NCBI GenBank assembly: GCA_029099685.1
Contig: JAQXOO010000029.1
Span: forward strand, 1-64,000
Length of the DNA stretch: 64,000 nucleotides
Reading direction: 5' to 3'
From: Clostridia bacterium
GTDB lineage: Bacteria > Bacillota > Clostridia > Oscillospirales > Butyricicoccaceae
In this document: piece after piece, positions 33,972 through 41,847 of the stretch
Numbering within the stretch: the stretch's first letter is position 1
How the letters are laid out: the number at the start of each line of letters is the position of its first letter
The notes under the pieces: model-generated
The model's database searches: none
The model's input: only the letters and a program-made list of their open reading frames with translations
What the model was told of the DNA's origin: nothing
Position numbers and translations under genes: made by a program

Positions 33972-34512
33972 AATCGAATCCTTCCTTCTCCAATATGGTT
34001 TTCAGGCTCTGCTTTCCCCTGTAAACCAGTTTGGTGATCTGACTTTCTGATTTTCCCATAACGGAAGCCGCCTGCCGGTAGCTCATATCCTCAAAGTATA
34101 CCAGATACAGTGCTTCCCGATAATCCTCCTTCAGCTTCTCCATGGCTTGATACAGCTGCCGTTTCCGTTCCTTTCCGTAAAGCGGCGTTTCCGCCAGCAC
34201 CTCGCCCTTCGGCTCAAATGTCAGTTCATCCAGGCTGAGAAGCCGCAGCCGGTGCTTCTTCCGGTGCCGTCCGGCAAGATTTCTCCCGATCCTGAACAGA
34301 TATCCTCTGAAACTGCCCTGCTCACCGACCGGCCGGGGCTTGGCAAACATCAGGGCAAACGCCTCGATCATCAGGTCTTCTGCCTCCTGAAGGTCGCCAA
34401 GAAATCCGTGTATGTATAATGTAAGCGTATCACCATACCGTGCGACCAGTTCATCGGCCGCTGTTTCATCCCCGGCAAGATACTGTTGATACAGTTTTTC
34501 ATCTCCTGTCAC
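33958..34512 (-). CDS. ECF-type RNA polymerase sigma factor
   Basis: 184 residues: region 2 (about 12-80, EDLMIEAFALMFAKP, FRGYLFRIGRNLAGRHRRK-like) and region 4 (about 125-178, LKEDYREALYLVYFEDMSYRQAASVMGKSESQITKLVYRGKQSL), no region 1 or 3, as in extracytoplasmic-function sigmas. Start GTG 34512 has AAGGA seven bases before it. It is the first gene of the AT-rich locus and overlaps a small membrane-protein gene. Candidate targets are its own operon and the peptide-handling genes downstream. Confidence 0.9.
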   Translation of the reverse strand: MTGDEKLYQQYLAGDETAADELVARYGDTLTLYIHGFLGDLQEAEDLMIEAFALMFAKPRPVGEQGSFRGYLFRIGRNLAGRHRKKHRLRLLSLDELTFEPKGEVLAETPLYGKERKRQLYQAMEKLKEDYREALYLVYFEDMSYRQAASVMGKSESQITKLVYRGKQSLKTILEKEGFDYADK

Positions 34513-34584
34513 AGTACTGTCCTTCTTCCATCAAAAAATACTGAACAAAAAGGGTGAGAAAACCTTCCCTTTCTGATACTGCCT

Positions 34585-34902
34585 TTATGAAACTGTTCTG
34601 ACGGCTTTAAGTGTGCAGCCAGTGTAATCCTTCTGTCCGTCGATTACCGCGAATCCCCGTACTTTGTTGCAGTACCCGGTTCCATTCTTAACTGCTGTGT
34701 TGCGGTACCTGCCTTTTGCGGATGTAAACAGCGGCTTCTTGCCATAGCCGGAGTTTTTGTGGAGCAGAAAATCTCTGCTCCGCCGAATTATCTCTCCGTT
34801 TTGGCTGCACTCTGGGATGCGTACAGTCCTCTTGCCGTTGAGAACGGTCTGCCAGCTTCTGACCTGTCGGCGCCGCAAGGATCTCTCCCTTCCGTACGGC
34901 AA
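34585..34902 (-). pseudogene. Remnant of a fibronectin-III-like surface protein
   Basis: The frame ends NTAVKNGTGYCNKVRGF...GQKDYTGCTLKAVRTVS, which closely follows the C-terminal strand pattern of clostridial FnIII-like repeats (NGTxYYYKVRGY, DGKKVYTGxS). The upstream half keeps only scraps (IPECSQNGEIIRR, LLHKNSGYGKKPLFTSAKGRY), and no start, signal peptide or anchor is present. Probably the decayed end of a secreted, repeat-bearing protein. Confidence 0.4.
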
Positions 34903-34926
34903 TTGCAGGGTCGGCTTCTTCTCCAG

Positions 34927-35574
34927 TCACCCGTGCATATCCCTGCCGCAGATCAGTCGCTCCGTTTCCACCTTTGCTTTCGGATTATATTTCAAAATAA
35001 AGAGTTCCAGTGCTTCTTTCAGCACGTCGATCTGGGACTTCAGATAGAACTCGTCCTCGAACAATGCGTAGTGCACGCAGGCCCGGATCAGAATGAACAT
35101 CAGCGGCGTCAGCTTCTGATAGGGGATGCCCAGCTTGTCCTCTAAGCTTTTTGCGTATTCGGTATAACGCTGATCCACACCCGCAAAGAATTTCCTGCCG
35201 TATTCCCTGTATTTCGGGTGTGTATAGACCTGATACATCAGGCGGTATTTCTTGCCGTGCTCTTTTGCCGTCCAGTAGGGGATCTCGTCAATGAACCGCC
35301 ACAAGTCCTCCACATCTGCGGGGGCTTTCGCCATAAAATCATCTTCCACCTTACTCATGCAGTATTCGGTGGACTGGACGATCAGGTCGTCCAGATTTTC
35401 AAAATATGTGTAAAGCATATTTGAGGAGCCTCCGCAGTGCTCGCCCAATGCCCTGATACCGGTTCCATGCAGCCCGTTTTCTGCAAAGCAGTCATAGCAG
35501 CCTTCCATAATGTCTGCTTTTTTGGCATTCCATTGTTCTTTTGTGTAGTTTGCCAATTTGTCATCTCCATTCAT
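34927..35574 (-). CDS. TetR-family transcriptional regulator
   Basis: 215 residues. N-terminal TetR HTH (about 14-60: KADIMEGCYDCFAENGLHGTGIRALGEHCGGSSNMLYTYFENLDDLI), then a helical ligand-binding domain. ATG 35574 lies inside a 20-bp imperfect palindrome, which is probably its own operator; an in-frame TTG (35556) with GGAG seven bases before is a possible alternative start. No obvious target gene is divergent to it. Codon use matches the AT-rich locus. Confidence 0.9.
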   Translation of the reverse strand: MNGDDKLANYTKEQWNAKKADIMEGCYDCFAENGLHGTGIRALGEHCGGSSNMLYTYFENLDDLIVQSTEYCMSKVEDDFMAKAPADVEDLWRFIDEIPYWTAKEHGKKYRLMYQVYTHPKYREYGRKFFAGVDQRYTEYAKSLEDKLGIPYQKLTPLMFILIRACVHYALFEDEFYLKSQIDVLKEALELFILKYNPKAKVETERLICGRDMHG

Positions 35575-35590
35575 ATCGTATGATACGAAT
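35571..35590 (-). promoter_or_regulatory. Probable TetR operator palindrome
   Basis: TTCATATCGTATGATACGAA, 8 of 10 positions symmetric, overlapping the start region of the TetR gene. Position suggests autoregulation. Confidence 0.55.
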
Positions 35591-35702
35591 TAAAAATACC
35601 ATATTCCGGATGAAGTTTCAATGAGTTTTTAATGTGGATGCAAGGGCGCCGCGCAGCGCTGCCGATTCACGTTTGCTCATACAGACACCTGCAAAAACAA
35701 AA

Positions 35703-35730
35703 AGTCCGCCAGGCAAAAACCTGACGGACT
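35703..35730 (-). terminator. Terminator after tRNA-Thr
   Basis: Minus strand AGTCCGTCAGG / CCTGGCGGACT with T-rich loop and TTTTTG tail, four bases past the tRNA 3' end. Confidence 0.85.
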
Positions 35731-35733
35731 GAT

Positions 35734-35809
35734 TGGAGCTGGAAACGTGACTTGAACACGCGACCTGCTGATTACGAATCAGCTGCTCTACCGACTGAGC
35801 TATTCCAGC
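35734..35809 (-). tRNA. tRNA-Thr (anticodon CGT)
   Basis: 76-nt cloverleaf on the minus strand including an encoded CCA: acceptor GCTGGAA/TTCCAGC, D-arm with AGCTCAGTCGGTAGAGC, anticodon arm CTGATT-CGT-AATCAG, T-arm GTGTTCAAGTCAC. Anticodon CGT decodes ACG. The AT-rich locus begins on its 3' side, but no duplicated tRNA end was seen. Confidence 0.95.
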
Positions 35810-35876
35810 ATATGCGGCGGAAAAACGGTTTTCCGCCTGCTGCAGTTTCTAATTATATAGGATGCGCGGGAAAAAA

Positions 35877-36611
35877 TCAAGTCTTTTTCGCCAAAGCGCC
35901 CCGGACGGCGGAGATGGTCTCCGGAATGGTCTCGTTCCGCAGCTCGCGCACATCGAATTTGTGCAGCTTGAAAATGACCTGCATCACCGGGCCGGACAGG
36001 CACACCAGAATGATGGTGCCCAGGCCTACCGCGCCGCCCAGCAGCCAGCCCAGAGTCAGGGCGCAGCCCTCCAGGATCACGCGGACGCCGCCCACCGGGA
36101 TGCGGGCGGACCGGCGCTTGACCACGCACATCAGTCCGTCCCGGGGACCGGAGCCCAGCCGGGCGGACATATAAATATACATACCGTAGGCCGCCGGGAT
36201 CAGGCTGAGCACGCACAGCGCCAGTCGGGGCAGAAAGCTCTCGGTCATGGGCAGGCCCCGGAAGTCGGGCAGCAGGGCAAAGCCGGGGATCATGTCGCCG
36301 GTGCAGAAGTCCACCACGTTGCCGCACAGCAGGATGTTGATAAAGGTGCCGAAGCCCACCTTTTCCCGAAACAGCACGTCGATGAGCAGGATGGTCAGGC
36401 CGATCATGATATTCGCCCGGCCAAAGGTGAACAGGTCCGCGCCGTTGCTCAGGCGGATATCAAACGTCCCCTGGAGGAACTTTGCCATGCCGTCGTTGAG
36501 CACGTCCCAGGGCTCCATGCCCAGGTCGGCCACCAGGGCCATAGCCGAGCCGAAGCTCATGACGCACAGGCCGATGAGCAGGCGAACAAAGCGTTTGATG
36601 ATGGTTTTCAT
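35877..36611 (-). CDS. YczE/YitT-like membrane protein
   Basis: 244 residues with six hydrophobic segments. The beginning LIGLCVMSFGSAMALVADLGMEPWDVLNDG is the signature of the YczE/YyaS/YpjA group, followed by GFGTFINILLCGNVVDF and the internal repeat ARLGSGPRDGLM. Role unknown; YczE in Bacillus affects surfactin production. ATG 36611 has GGAGGG six bases upstream, better than the longer frame. It is divergent from rpsF with its own promoter. Confidence 0.85.
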   Translation of the reverse strand: MKTIIKRFVRLLIGLCVMSFGSAMALVADLGMEPWDVLNDGMAKFLQGTFDIRLSNGADLFTFGRANIMIGLTILLIDVLFREKVGFGTFINILLCGNVVDFCTGDMIPGFALLPDFRGLPMTESFLPRLALCVLSLIPAAYGMYIYMSARLGSGPRDGLMCVVKRRSARIPVGGVRVILEGCALTLGWLLGGAVGLGTIILVCLSGPVMQVIFKLHKFDVRELRNETIPETISAVRGALAKKT

Positions 36612-36652
36612 GGCGGTCCCTCCGAAGAAAACAGGCATTTTCTATACATGAT

Positions 36653-36681
36653 ATGATAACACACAGGCTTTTTGCCGTCAA
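36653..36681 (-). promoter_or_regulatory. Promoter of YczE-like gene
   Basis: Minus strand TTGACG (36681-36676), 17-bp spacer, TATCAT (36658-36653). Confidence 0.65.
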
Positions 36682-36694
36682 CGAAAAATTTGTC

Positions 36695-36723
36695 TTGACT
36701 TTTGCGGCAAACCTGTGTAATAT
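36695..36723 (+). promoter_or_regulatory. Promoter of rpsF-ssb-rpsR operon
   Basis: TTGACT (36695-36700), 17-bp spacer, TAATAT (36718-36723); start expected near 36730. Confidence 0.75.
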
Positions 36724-36736
36724 TTATGTGTTATCC

Positions 36737-36762
36737 TTGTCTGTACCATGTGTACAGGCCAA
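36737..36762 (+). promoter_or_regulatory. Candidate S6:S18 ribosomal-protein leader hairpin
   Basis: In the rpsF 5' leader, CTGTAC (36741-36746) pairs with GTACAG (36752-36757), extended past a bulge by TTG/CAA. Small bulged hairpins in this position bind the S6:S18 complex in many bacteria and give feedback control. Identification is by position and shape only. Confidence 0.4.
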
Positions 36763-36787
36763 ATGTCCAAAAGGAGGTGCAAAGAAC

Positions 36788-37081
36788 ATGCCCAAAATCA
36801 CCGGTAAGTACGAGACTGTTTTCATCGTCAACGCGACTCTGTCCGAGGAGGCCATCAAGGCTCTGGTGGAAAAGTTCACCAACCTGATCTCTGCCAATGG
36901 TGAGATCACCAAGGTCGAGGAGTGGGGCAAGCGCCGCATGGCTTATGCCATCGACGATATGCCCGAGGGTTACTACACCCTGGTCGAGTTTGACGCCAAG
37001 CCCGACTTCCCCGCTGAGCTGGATCGTATCTACAAGATCACCGACGGTATCATCCGCTCCATCATCGTCGCGAAGGAATAA
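36788..37081 (+). CDS. rpsF: 30S ribosomal protein S6
   Basis: 97 residues: YETVFIVNATLSEEAIKALVEKF at the start, WGKRRMAYAIDDMPEGYYTLVEF in the centre and TDGIIRSIIVAKE at the end, the full S6 fold that pairs with S18 in the 30S platform. ATG 36788 has AAAGGAGG upstream. First gene of the conserved rpsF-ssb-rpsR operon. Confidence 0.97.
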   Translation: MPKITGKYETVFIVNATLSEEAIKALVEKFTNLISANGEITKVEEWGKRRMAYAIDDMPEGYYTLVEFDAKPDFPAELDRIYKITDGIIRSIIVAKE

Positions 37082-37096
37082 AAGGAGGAAGCTGCC

Positions 37097-37528
37097 ATGC
37101 TGAACAAGGCCATCCTTATGGGCCGGCTGGTGGCCGACCCTGAACTTCGCCGGACCCCGAACAACAATTCCGTCACATCTTTTACCCTTGCCGTCAACCG
37201 CAGCTACGTCCGTCAGGGCGAGCAGCCTCAGACCGACTTTCTCGACATCGTCGCCTGGGGCAAGACTGCCGAGTTCGTCAGCCGGTATTTCGTCAAGGGC
37301 CAGCTCGTTGCCGTTGCCGGCCGCATCCAGACCCGAACCTGGGAGGACAAGCAGGGCAACAAGCGCAAATCTGTGGAAGTCGTCGCTGAAGAAGTGCACT
37401 TTGCCGAGCCCAAGCGTGACAGCCAGCCCCGGAACGAGGCGCCTCAGGGCGGTTTCGATCCCATGGCCGGTCTGGGCGGAAACGCCTTTGCCGCGCTGCC
37501 CGGTGATGACAACGACCTCCCGTTCTAA
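37097..37528 (+). CDS. ssb: Single-stranded DNA-binding protein
   Basis: 143 residues: OB fold ([35 protein letters not shown] to about 105), a Gly/Asn/Pro-rich linker, and the acidic tip DDNDLPF that recruits repair and replication proteins. Coats ssDNA during replication and recombination. Located 15 bp after rpsF with AAAGGAGG. Confidence 0.97.
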   Translation: MLNKAILMGRLVADPELRRTPNNNSVTSFTLAVNRSYVRQGEQPQTDFLDIVAWGKTAEFVSRYFVKGQLVAVAGRIQTRTWEDKQGNKRKSVEVVAEEVHFAEPKRDSQPRNEAPQGGFDPMAGLGGNAFAALPGDDNDLPF

Positions 37529-37551
37529 CCTTTCAGAAGGAGGAAACGATC

Positions 37552-37803
37552 ATGGAAAGAGAAAACAGACCCGAGCGTCCCGCCCGCGACAATCGCCGCC
37601 GCCGGAAAGTCTGCCAGTTCTGCGTGGATAAAGTCGCCTGCATCGACTTCAAGGATACCGCCAAGCTCCGGAAGTACACTTCCGACCGCGGCAAGATCCT
37701 GCCCCGCCGCATGACCGGCACCTGCGCCATGCATCAGCGTCAGCTGACCGTGGCCATCAAGCGTGCCCGTCACATCGCTCTGCTGCCCTATACCGCAGAC
37801 TGA
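37552..37803 (+). CDS. rpsR: 30S ribosomal protein S18
   Basis: 83 residues: basic N-terminus, [35 protein letters not shown] and the C-terminal [23 protein letters not shown]. It keeps the zinc-type Cys residues in CQFC. AGAAGGAGG upstream; followed by the operon terminator. Confidence 0.97.
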   Translation: MERENRPERPARDNRRRRKVCQFCVDKVACIDFKDTAKLRKYTSDRGKILPRRMTGTCAMHQRQLTVAIKRARHIALLPYTAD

Positions 37804-37816
37804 TTGCAAACGCTTA

Positions 37817-37845
37817 AAACGCACCCCGCCGGGGTGCGTTTTTTC
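37817..37845 (+). terminator. Terminator of rpsF operon
   Basis: AAAACGCACCCC-GCC-GGGGTGCGTTTTTT, 13 bases after rpsR. Confidence 0.93.
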
Positions 37846-37914
37846 ATTTTCTTCTTTTCATCTGTGCCGGAGTATGTTAAAATAAAAAGTAAATTGTGAA
37901 AAGGCGGTGACTTT

Positions 37915-38526
37915 ATGGGTTATCTGCTGGCCTTTCTGCTGGCTTATTCCCTGGGCTGTTCCAGCATGGCGCTGTATCTTTCCAAGCTGAAGCACGTGGA
38001 CTTCCGCGCCGGGGGCAGCGGAAACCTGGGCGCTTCCAACGCCACCATCCTCATGGGCTGGAAGGCGGGTGTCCTGGTGGGCGTCCACGACATCGGAAAA
38101 GCCGCCTTGGCAGTGTTTCTGGCAAAGGTTTTCTTCCCCGCCCTGCCCCATGTGGGCGCGGTGGCCGGCGTGGGCTGCGTTCTGGGGCACATCTGGCCCC
38201 TGCCCATGAAGTTCCGGGGCGGCAAGGGCTTCGCTCCCTACATCGGCATGACCCTGGGCCTGGACTGGAAGCTGGCCCTGGCGGTAGCCCTCCTCATCGT
38301 GCTGGTGACGCTGCTCACCGATTATATCGTGGCAGGCACCGTCACCACCATCCTGGTGGTGCCCGCCTACCTGGGCTGGGTGCGGCACAGCGCTCCGCTG
38401 GCCCTGATCCTGCTGGTGGCCACGGCGGTCATCTTCTACAAGCACCGCGAAAACTTTTCCCGCATCCTGGCAGGCACCGAGATCGGCCTGCGGTCCGCCG
38501 CCCGGGGCGACAGGCGTGTAAAATAA
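37915..38526 (+). CDS. plsY: Acyl-phosphate:glycerol-3-phosphate acyltransferase
   Basis: 203-residue membrane enzyme that makes lysophosphatidic acid from glycerol-3-phosphate and acyl-phosphate. The three PlsY motifs are visible: GSGNLGASNA, the central KFRGGKGFA and the later TDYIVAGTV with a C-terminal YKHRENFSRILAGTE. About five TM helices. AAAGGCGG precedes ATG 37915. Single gene between two terminators. Confidence 0.95.
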   Translation: MGYLLAFLLAYSLGCSSMALYLSKLKHVDFRAGGSGNLGASNATILMGWKAGVLVGVHDIGKAALAVFLAKVFFPALPHVGAVAGVGCVLGHIWPLPMKFRGGKGFAPYIGMTLGLDWKLALAVALLIVLVTLLTDYIVAGTVTTILVVPAYLGWVRHSAPLALILLVATAVIFYKHRENFSRILAGTEIGLRSAARGDRRVK

Positions 38527-38532
38527 CCGTCC

Positions 38533-38578
38533 GGCCCTCTGAAGCAGAGATCCTGTGGTGTTCTGTCTCAGAGGGCCT
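38533..38578. terminator. Bidirectional terminator between plsY and serine hydrolase
   Basis: GGCCCTCTGA / TCAGAGGGCC enclosing a 26-nt loop, with TTTT on the plus side. Convergent genes. Confidence 0.75.
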
Positions 38579-38586
38579 TTTCGCGC

Positions 38587-40149
38587 TTACACCTTGTTCA
38601 GTTCCAGCTCCTGCACCCGGTTGCCGGACAGGCTCAGGCCCCGGACCGTTCCCGCCTCATCCCGCAAGAAGCGGATGAAGCAGGGCCGCTGGTAGGTGGT
38701 GACGAACAGGTCGCCCTCCACCGGATACAGCGGCGTCAGCCCCCGGCGGAAGTGCCACAGCCACAGGCGGCCGTCCCGCTCCCGCACCTCGTAGCCGGTG
38801 TCGATCTCCCGGCTCTCGTACCGGCCGGTTTTGCCCGCCAGCTGTTCCGCCGTCAGAGGACCCGCAAAGGCCTTGTGCAGATGGTAGTCGGTCTCCGGTG
38901 TGGACAGCAGCGGGGCGTTGTCCCCCAGCCGCAGCCAGTGGCGCAGCCGGCCCTGCCGGTACAGGTCTCCCTCCACATGGGTCAGGGGCGCATCGCCGCA
39001 CTCGTCGGTCATCCACAGCGTTCCGTTCTTCTCGTATACCGTAAAGACGAACCCCTCCGGCAGCATGGAATAGTAGCAGCCGGGGGCGTTTTTTTCATCA
39101 AAGGCCGTGAGCGAGGGCTGCGGCGCGGGCTTGACCTCCACCGGCAGGCCCAGCAGTATGCGGGCGATGCCGAAGGCCGCCGTCTCGGTATACACGTTGT
39201 CGGTGTTGCTGACGATGACGATGTCGATGTCATCCTCCGTCATCCGCAGGATAAAGGAGCGGAAGCCCGCGTCCTCACCGGCGTGCTTCAGGTAGCGGTG
39301 GCCGTCCATGGCGTCCACCCGCAGCCCGCCGGCATAATTGGTGGGGGCGCCGGTCTTCAGCACGGGCACCCGCAGCATTTCCGCCATGGTCTCTGCCCGG
39401 CAGACGGTGGGCCGGCGGTAGTTTTCCATCCACCGCATCAGGTCCCGGGCGTTGGTGTGCAGGGAGGTGCCGCCGTAATAGCCGTAGTTCAGCACATAGT
39501 GGAAAAATTCGCTTCCGCTGTCCCAGTAGGAGACCGCCCGGTTGGGGATCATCTGCCAATAGGTCTCCCGCACCACCGTGTCGGTCATGCCCAGGGGCGC
39601 AAAGATCCTTTGCTGCATGAACTGCTGCAGCGTCTGTCCCGACACCCGCTCCACGATCTCCGCCAGCAGCATGTAATTGGAATTGCAATAGGTGTGCCTG
39701 CTCTCCGGGGGATAATTCAACCCCCGCTGGTGGGCCAGAATGGTGCGGATGTCCTGCTGGGTGATGGTGTCCACGTTTCGGACGCCCCGCAGGTCCAGCA
39801 GCTCCATCATGTCCCGCAGGCCGCTGATGTTGTTCACCAGGGCGCGGATGCGCATGGGCTGGGGAAAGGCCACCAGGTCGGGGATGTAGGCGCGGATATC
39901 ATCCTCCAGCGACAGCTTGCCGTCCTCCTGCAGCAGCAGGACGGCCATGACGGTGAACTGCTTGGAGACCGAGGCCACGTGGAGCACATGGTCCCGGGTC
40001 ATGGGAATGCGGTTTTCCACGTCGGCATAGCCGAAGCAGCGGTCATAGACCGTCTCTCCCCGCTGGCGGACCAGCACCTGGCCGCCGGGACACAGGCCCT
40101 GCTGCCACGGTTCAAAAAGGGCGTCGATCTTTTCTGTGATACTCTGCAT
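38587..40149 (-). CDS. Serine hydrolase of the beta-lactamase/class C family
   Basis: 520 residues: N-terminal beta-lactamase fold with SVSK (Ser60-Lys63), YCN (154-156, the Y-x-N motif) and HAG (in LKHAGEDAG) as the third motif. After residue 350 comes a C-terminal beta-rich domain of about 170 residues as in D-amino-acid esterases/aminopeptidases of the S12 family. No signal peptide, so it is probably cytosolic and not a resistance enzyme. Substrate unknown. Confidence 0.87.
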   Translation of the reverse strand: MQSITEKIDALFEPWQQGLCPGGQVLVRQRGETVYDRCFGYADVENRIPMTRDHVLHVASVSKQFTVMAVLLLQEDGKLSLEDDIRAYIPDLVAFPQPMRIRALVNNISGLRDMMELLDLRGVRNVDTITQQDIRTILAHQRGLNYPPESRHTYCNSNYMLLAEIVERVSGQTLQQFMQQRIFAPLGMTDTVVRETYWQMIPNRAVSYWDSGSEFFHYVLNYGYYGGTSLHTNARDLMRWMENYRRPTVCRAETMAEMLRVPVLKTGAPTNYAGGLRVDAMDGHRYLKHAGEDAGFRSFILRMTEDDIDIVIVSNTDNVYTETAAFGIARILLGLPVEVKPAPQPSLTAFDEKNAPGCYYSMLPEGFVFTVYEKNGTLWMTDECGDAPLTHVEGDLYRQGRLRHWLRLGDNAPLLSTPETDYHLHKAFAGPLTAEQLAGKTGRYESREIDTGYEVRERDGRLWLWHFRRGLTPLYPVEGDLFVTTYQRPCFIRFLRDEAGTVRGLSLSGNRVQELELNKV

Positions 40150-40234
40150 AATTGTTTGCTCCCTGATAAAAAATATAGGATCTGCGGCGGCTGCGCCGCG
40201 AATCTGTCACCAAAACCAACACAGGAGGTATGCC

Positions 40235-40546
40235 ATGTCTGTTCTGAACATTACGGAGGAAAATTTTGAGCAGGAGGTCCTGCAGGCGAAACAGCCTGTT
40301 CTGCTGGACTTTTTCGCCGCCTGGTGCGGCCCCTGCGCCGCCTTGGCCCCTGTCATCGACGGCATCGCCGCCCGGAACCCGGACCTGAAGGTGGGCAAGG
40401 TGGATGTGGACGCCCAGAAGGCGCTGGCCCGCCGGCACAAGGTGCTCAGCGTCCCCACGCTGATGGTCTTCCGGGACGGCGCTGTCACCGCCCGCGCCTC
40501 CGGCGTCCGGTCTGAAGAGGACATCCTGGCCATGACAAAGGCCTGA
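40235..40546 (+). CDS. trxA: Thioredoxin
   Basis: 103 residues of the thioredoxin fold with active site WCGPC (followed by AAL rather than the usual KML), the cis-proline VPTLMVF and DFFAAWCGPC strand. Reduces protein disulfides in the cytosol. ATG 40235 sits 6-8 bases after GGAGG; the longer frame upstream lacks one. Its 3' side carries two hairpins before the azlD gene. Confidence 0.93.
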   Translation: MSVLNITEENFEQEVLQAKQPVLLDFFAAWCGPCAALAPVIDGIAARNPDLKVGKVDVDAQKALARRHKVLSVPTLMVFRDGAVTARASGVRSEEDILAMTKA

Positions 40547-40554
40547 GCCCGCCT

Positions 40555-40660
40555 GCCGGGTCCTTTTGGCCGTCCCCTGTGTGATGGCGGTCAAAAAAGA
40601 CCCGGCGGAACAGCGCACCGCGGTTTTGTGACGCTTCGGCCGCCGGCAGGCGGCTTTTTT
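40555..40660 (+). terminator. Tandem hairpins after thioredoxin gene
   Basis: First, GCCGGGTC (40555-40562) pairs with GACCCGGC (40599-40606) around an inner imperfect stem. Then GCCGCC-GGCA-GGCGGC (40639-40654) followed by TTTTTT is a clear terminator. Between the two there is no gene. Confidence 0.7.
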
Positions 40661-40662
40661 CT

Positions 40663-40989
40663 TTAAAACACCAGCTGCACCAGCACCATATAGCAAACCG
40701 TGCCCCCCAGGATGCTGGCCAGGGTGCTGCCCTTCCACAGATGCAGCCCCACGGTGACCGCCACCCCCGCCAGGGCGGGCAGCCAGACGGTGGGCGCGGC
40801 AGCCGCCGCGTCCTTCAGGCAGTACACCACCAGCATCCCCATGATGGCATAGGGCAGCACCCGTCCCAGATAGCTGACAAAGGCGGGCGTCCGCCTTCGT
40901 CCCCCCAGCAGGAAAAAGGGCAGGAACCGCAGCGCGGCGGTGACGGCGGCCATGGTCAAGATCAAAGCCACGGTATGTCCGTTATCCAC
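40663..40989 (-). CDS. azlD: Branched-chain amino acid transport protein AzlD
   Basis: 108 residues, three to four TM helices (ALILTMAAVTAALRFLPFF, LPYAIMGMLVVYCL, VGLHLWKG, CYMVLVQL) in the AzlD pattern. It forms with AzlC an exporter of branched-chain amino acids and analogues. Its start overlaps the azlC stop by eight bases. Confidence 0.9.
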   Translation of the reverse strand: MDNGHTVALILTMAAVTAALRFLPFFLLGGRRRTPAFVSYLGRVLPYAIMGMLVVYCLKDAAAAAPTVWLPALAGVAVTVGLHLWKGSTLASILGGTVCYMVLVQLVF

Positions 40990-41683
40990 GCGCCGTCCCC
41001 TCCTTTCCCTCCAGGGCAGGCCGCAGAAGGGCCAGCGCCAGAGTGATGAGGGCCATGGACGGAATGAGAAACAGCTCCCGGCCGAAAAGCAGCAGACAGG
41101 CCAGCGTCAACCCCACCCCCAGCAGCGCCGGACGGTGCTCCCGGGTCCCCCGCCACTGGTCCACGAACACGGTGACAAACAGGGCGGTCATGGAAAACTC
41201 GATGCCCGTGGTATCAAAGGGCAGCACCTGCCCCAGCAGACCGCCCAAAAGGCTGCCCGCCGCCCAATAGCCGTAATTGAGCAGCGATACCGCCAGCCGG
41301 TAGCGGTCCGGGTCGGTGTTCTCCGGGACGCTGCCGCCGCACAGCAGGGAATAAGTCTCGTCCGTCAGGGTAAAAATCAATACATTTCGGCATTTTCCGG
41401 CATTTTTATACAAATCGTACATAGAAATGCTGTAAAAAAGATGCCTGGCATTGACCATCAGGGTGGTCAGCGCCACGGTGAGCACCGACGCGCCCCCGGC
41501 GATGAGGCTGACGCCCACATACTGCATGGACCCTGCATAGACCGCCAGGCTCATGGCCAGGGCCCACAGCGGGCCGTATCCCACGCTGCCCAGCAGGATG
41601 CCGAAGCCCACACCCAGCACCAAATATCCCCCCAGCACGGGAAGGGATCGGTAAAAGGCGGCTTTTACAAGGTCTTTTGTCAT
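40982..41683 (-). CDS. azlC: Branched-chain amino acid exporter subunit AzlC
   Basis: 233 residues, six or more TM helices; the start ...AFYRSLPVLGGYLVLGVGFGILL and the NARHLFYSISMYDLY motif are typical of AzlC. With AzlD it exports valine, leucine or isoleucine or toxic analogues. Divergent from the M32 carboxypeptidase gene; both have near-consensus promoters in the 164-bp gap. Confidence 0.92.
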   Translation of the reverse strand: MTKDLVKAAFYRSLPVLGGYLVLGVGFGILLGSVGYGPLWALAMSLAVYAGSMQYVGVSLIAGGASVLTVALTTLMVNARHLFYSISMYDLYKNAGKCRNVLIFTLTDETYSLLCGGSVPENTDPDRYRLAVSLLNYGYWAAGSLLGGLLGQVLPFDTTGIEFSMTALFVTVFVDQWRGTREHRPALLGVGLTLACLLLFGRELFLIPSMALITLALALLRPALEGKEGTARG

Positions 41684-41718
41684 GACAGTTCACACTTTCG
41701 CACAGTAAATTGAAGAAT

Positions 41719-41747
41719 ATGATACCACAGGCTCCCGGGAAATGCAA
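41719..41747 (-). promoter_or_regulatory. Promoter of azlCD
   Basis: Minus strand TTGCAT (41747-41742), 17-bp spacer, TATCAT (41724-41719). Confidence 0.65.
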
Positions 41748-41767
41748 GGTGCGGCCCCTGTCTTTTC

Positions 41768-41796
41768 TTGCGCCGCCGGAGGAAGTATGCTATACT
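41768..41796 (+). promoter_or_regulatory. Promoter of the M32 carboxypeptidase gene
   Basis: TTGCGC (41768-41773), 17-bp spacer, TATACT (41791-41796). Confidence 0.6.
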
Positions 41797-41847
41797 GCCA
41801 TCATGGCACCGGCGAACGGGTGTCAAAGAATGAAAGGAGACACCGCT

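Noticed and set aside
34688..34930. 80-residue minus-strand frame overlapping the FnIII remnant
   Set aside because: No domain or ribosome site; the other frame shows the recognisable strand pattern.
35734..35809. tRNA-Thr as attachment site of a mobile island
   Set aside because: No duplicate of the tRNA 3' end near 22.9 kb and no integrase in the window; only composition supports an island.
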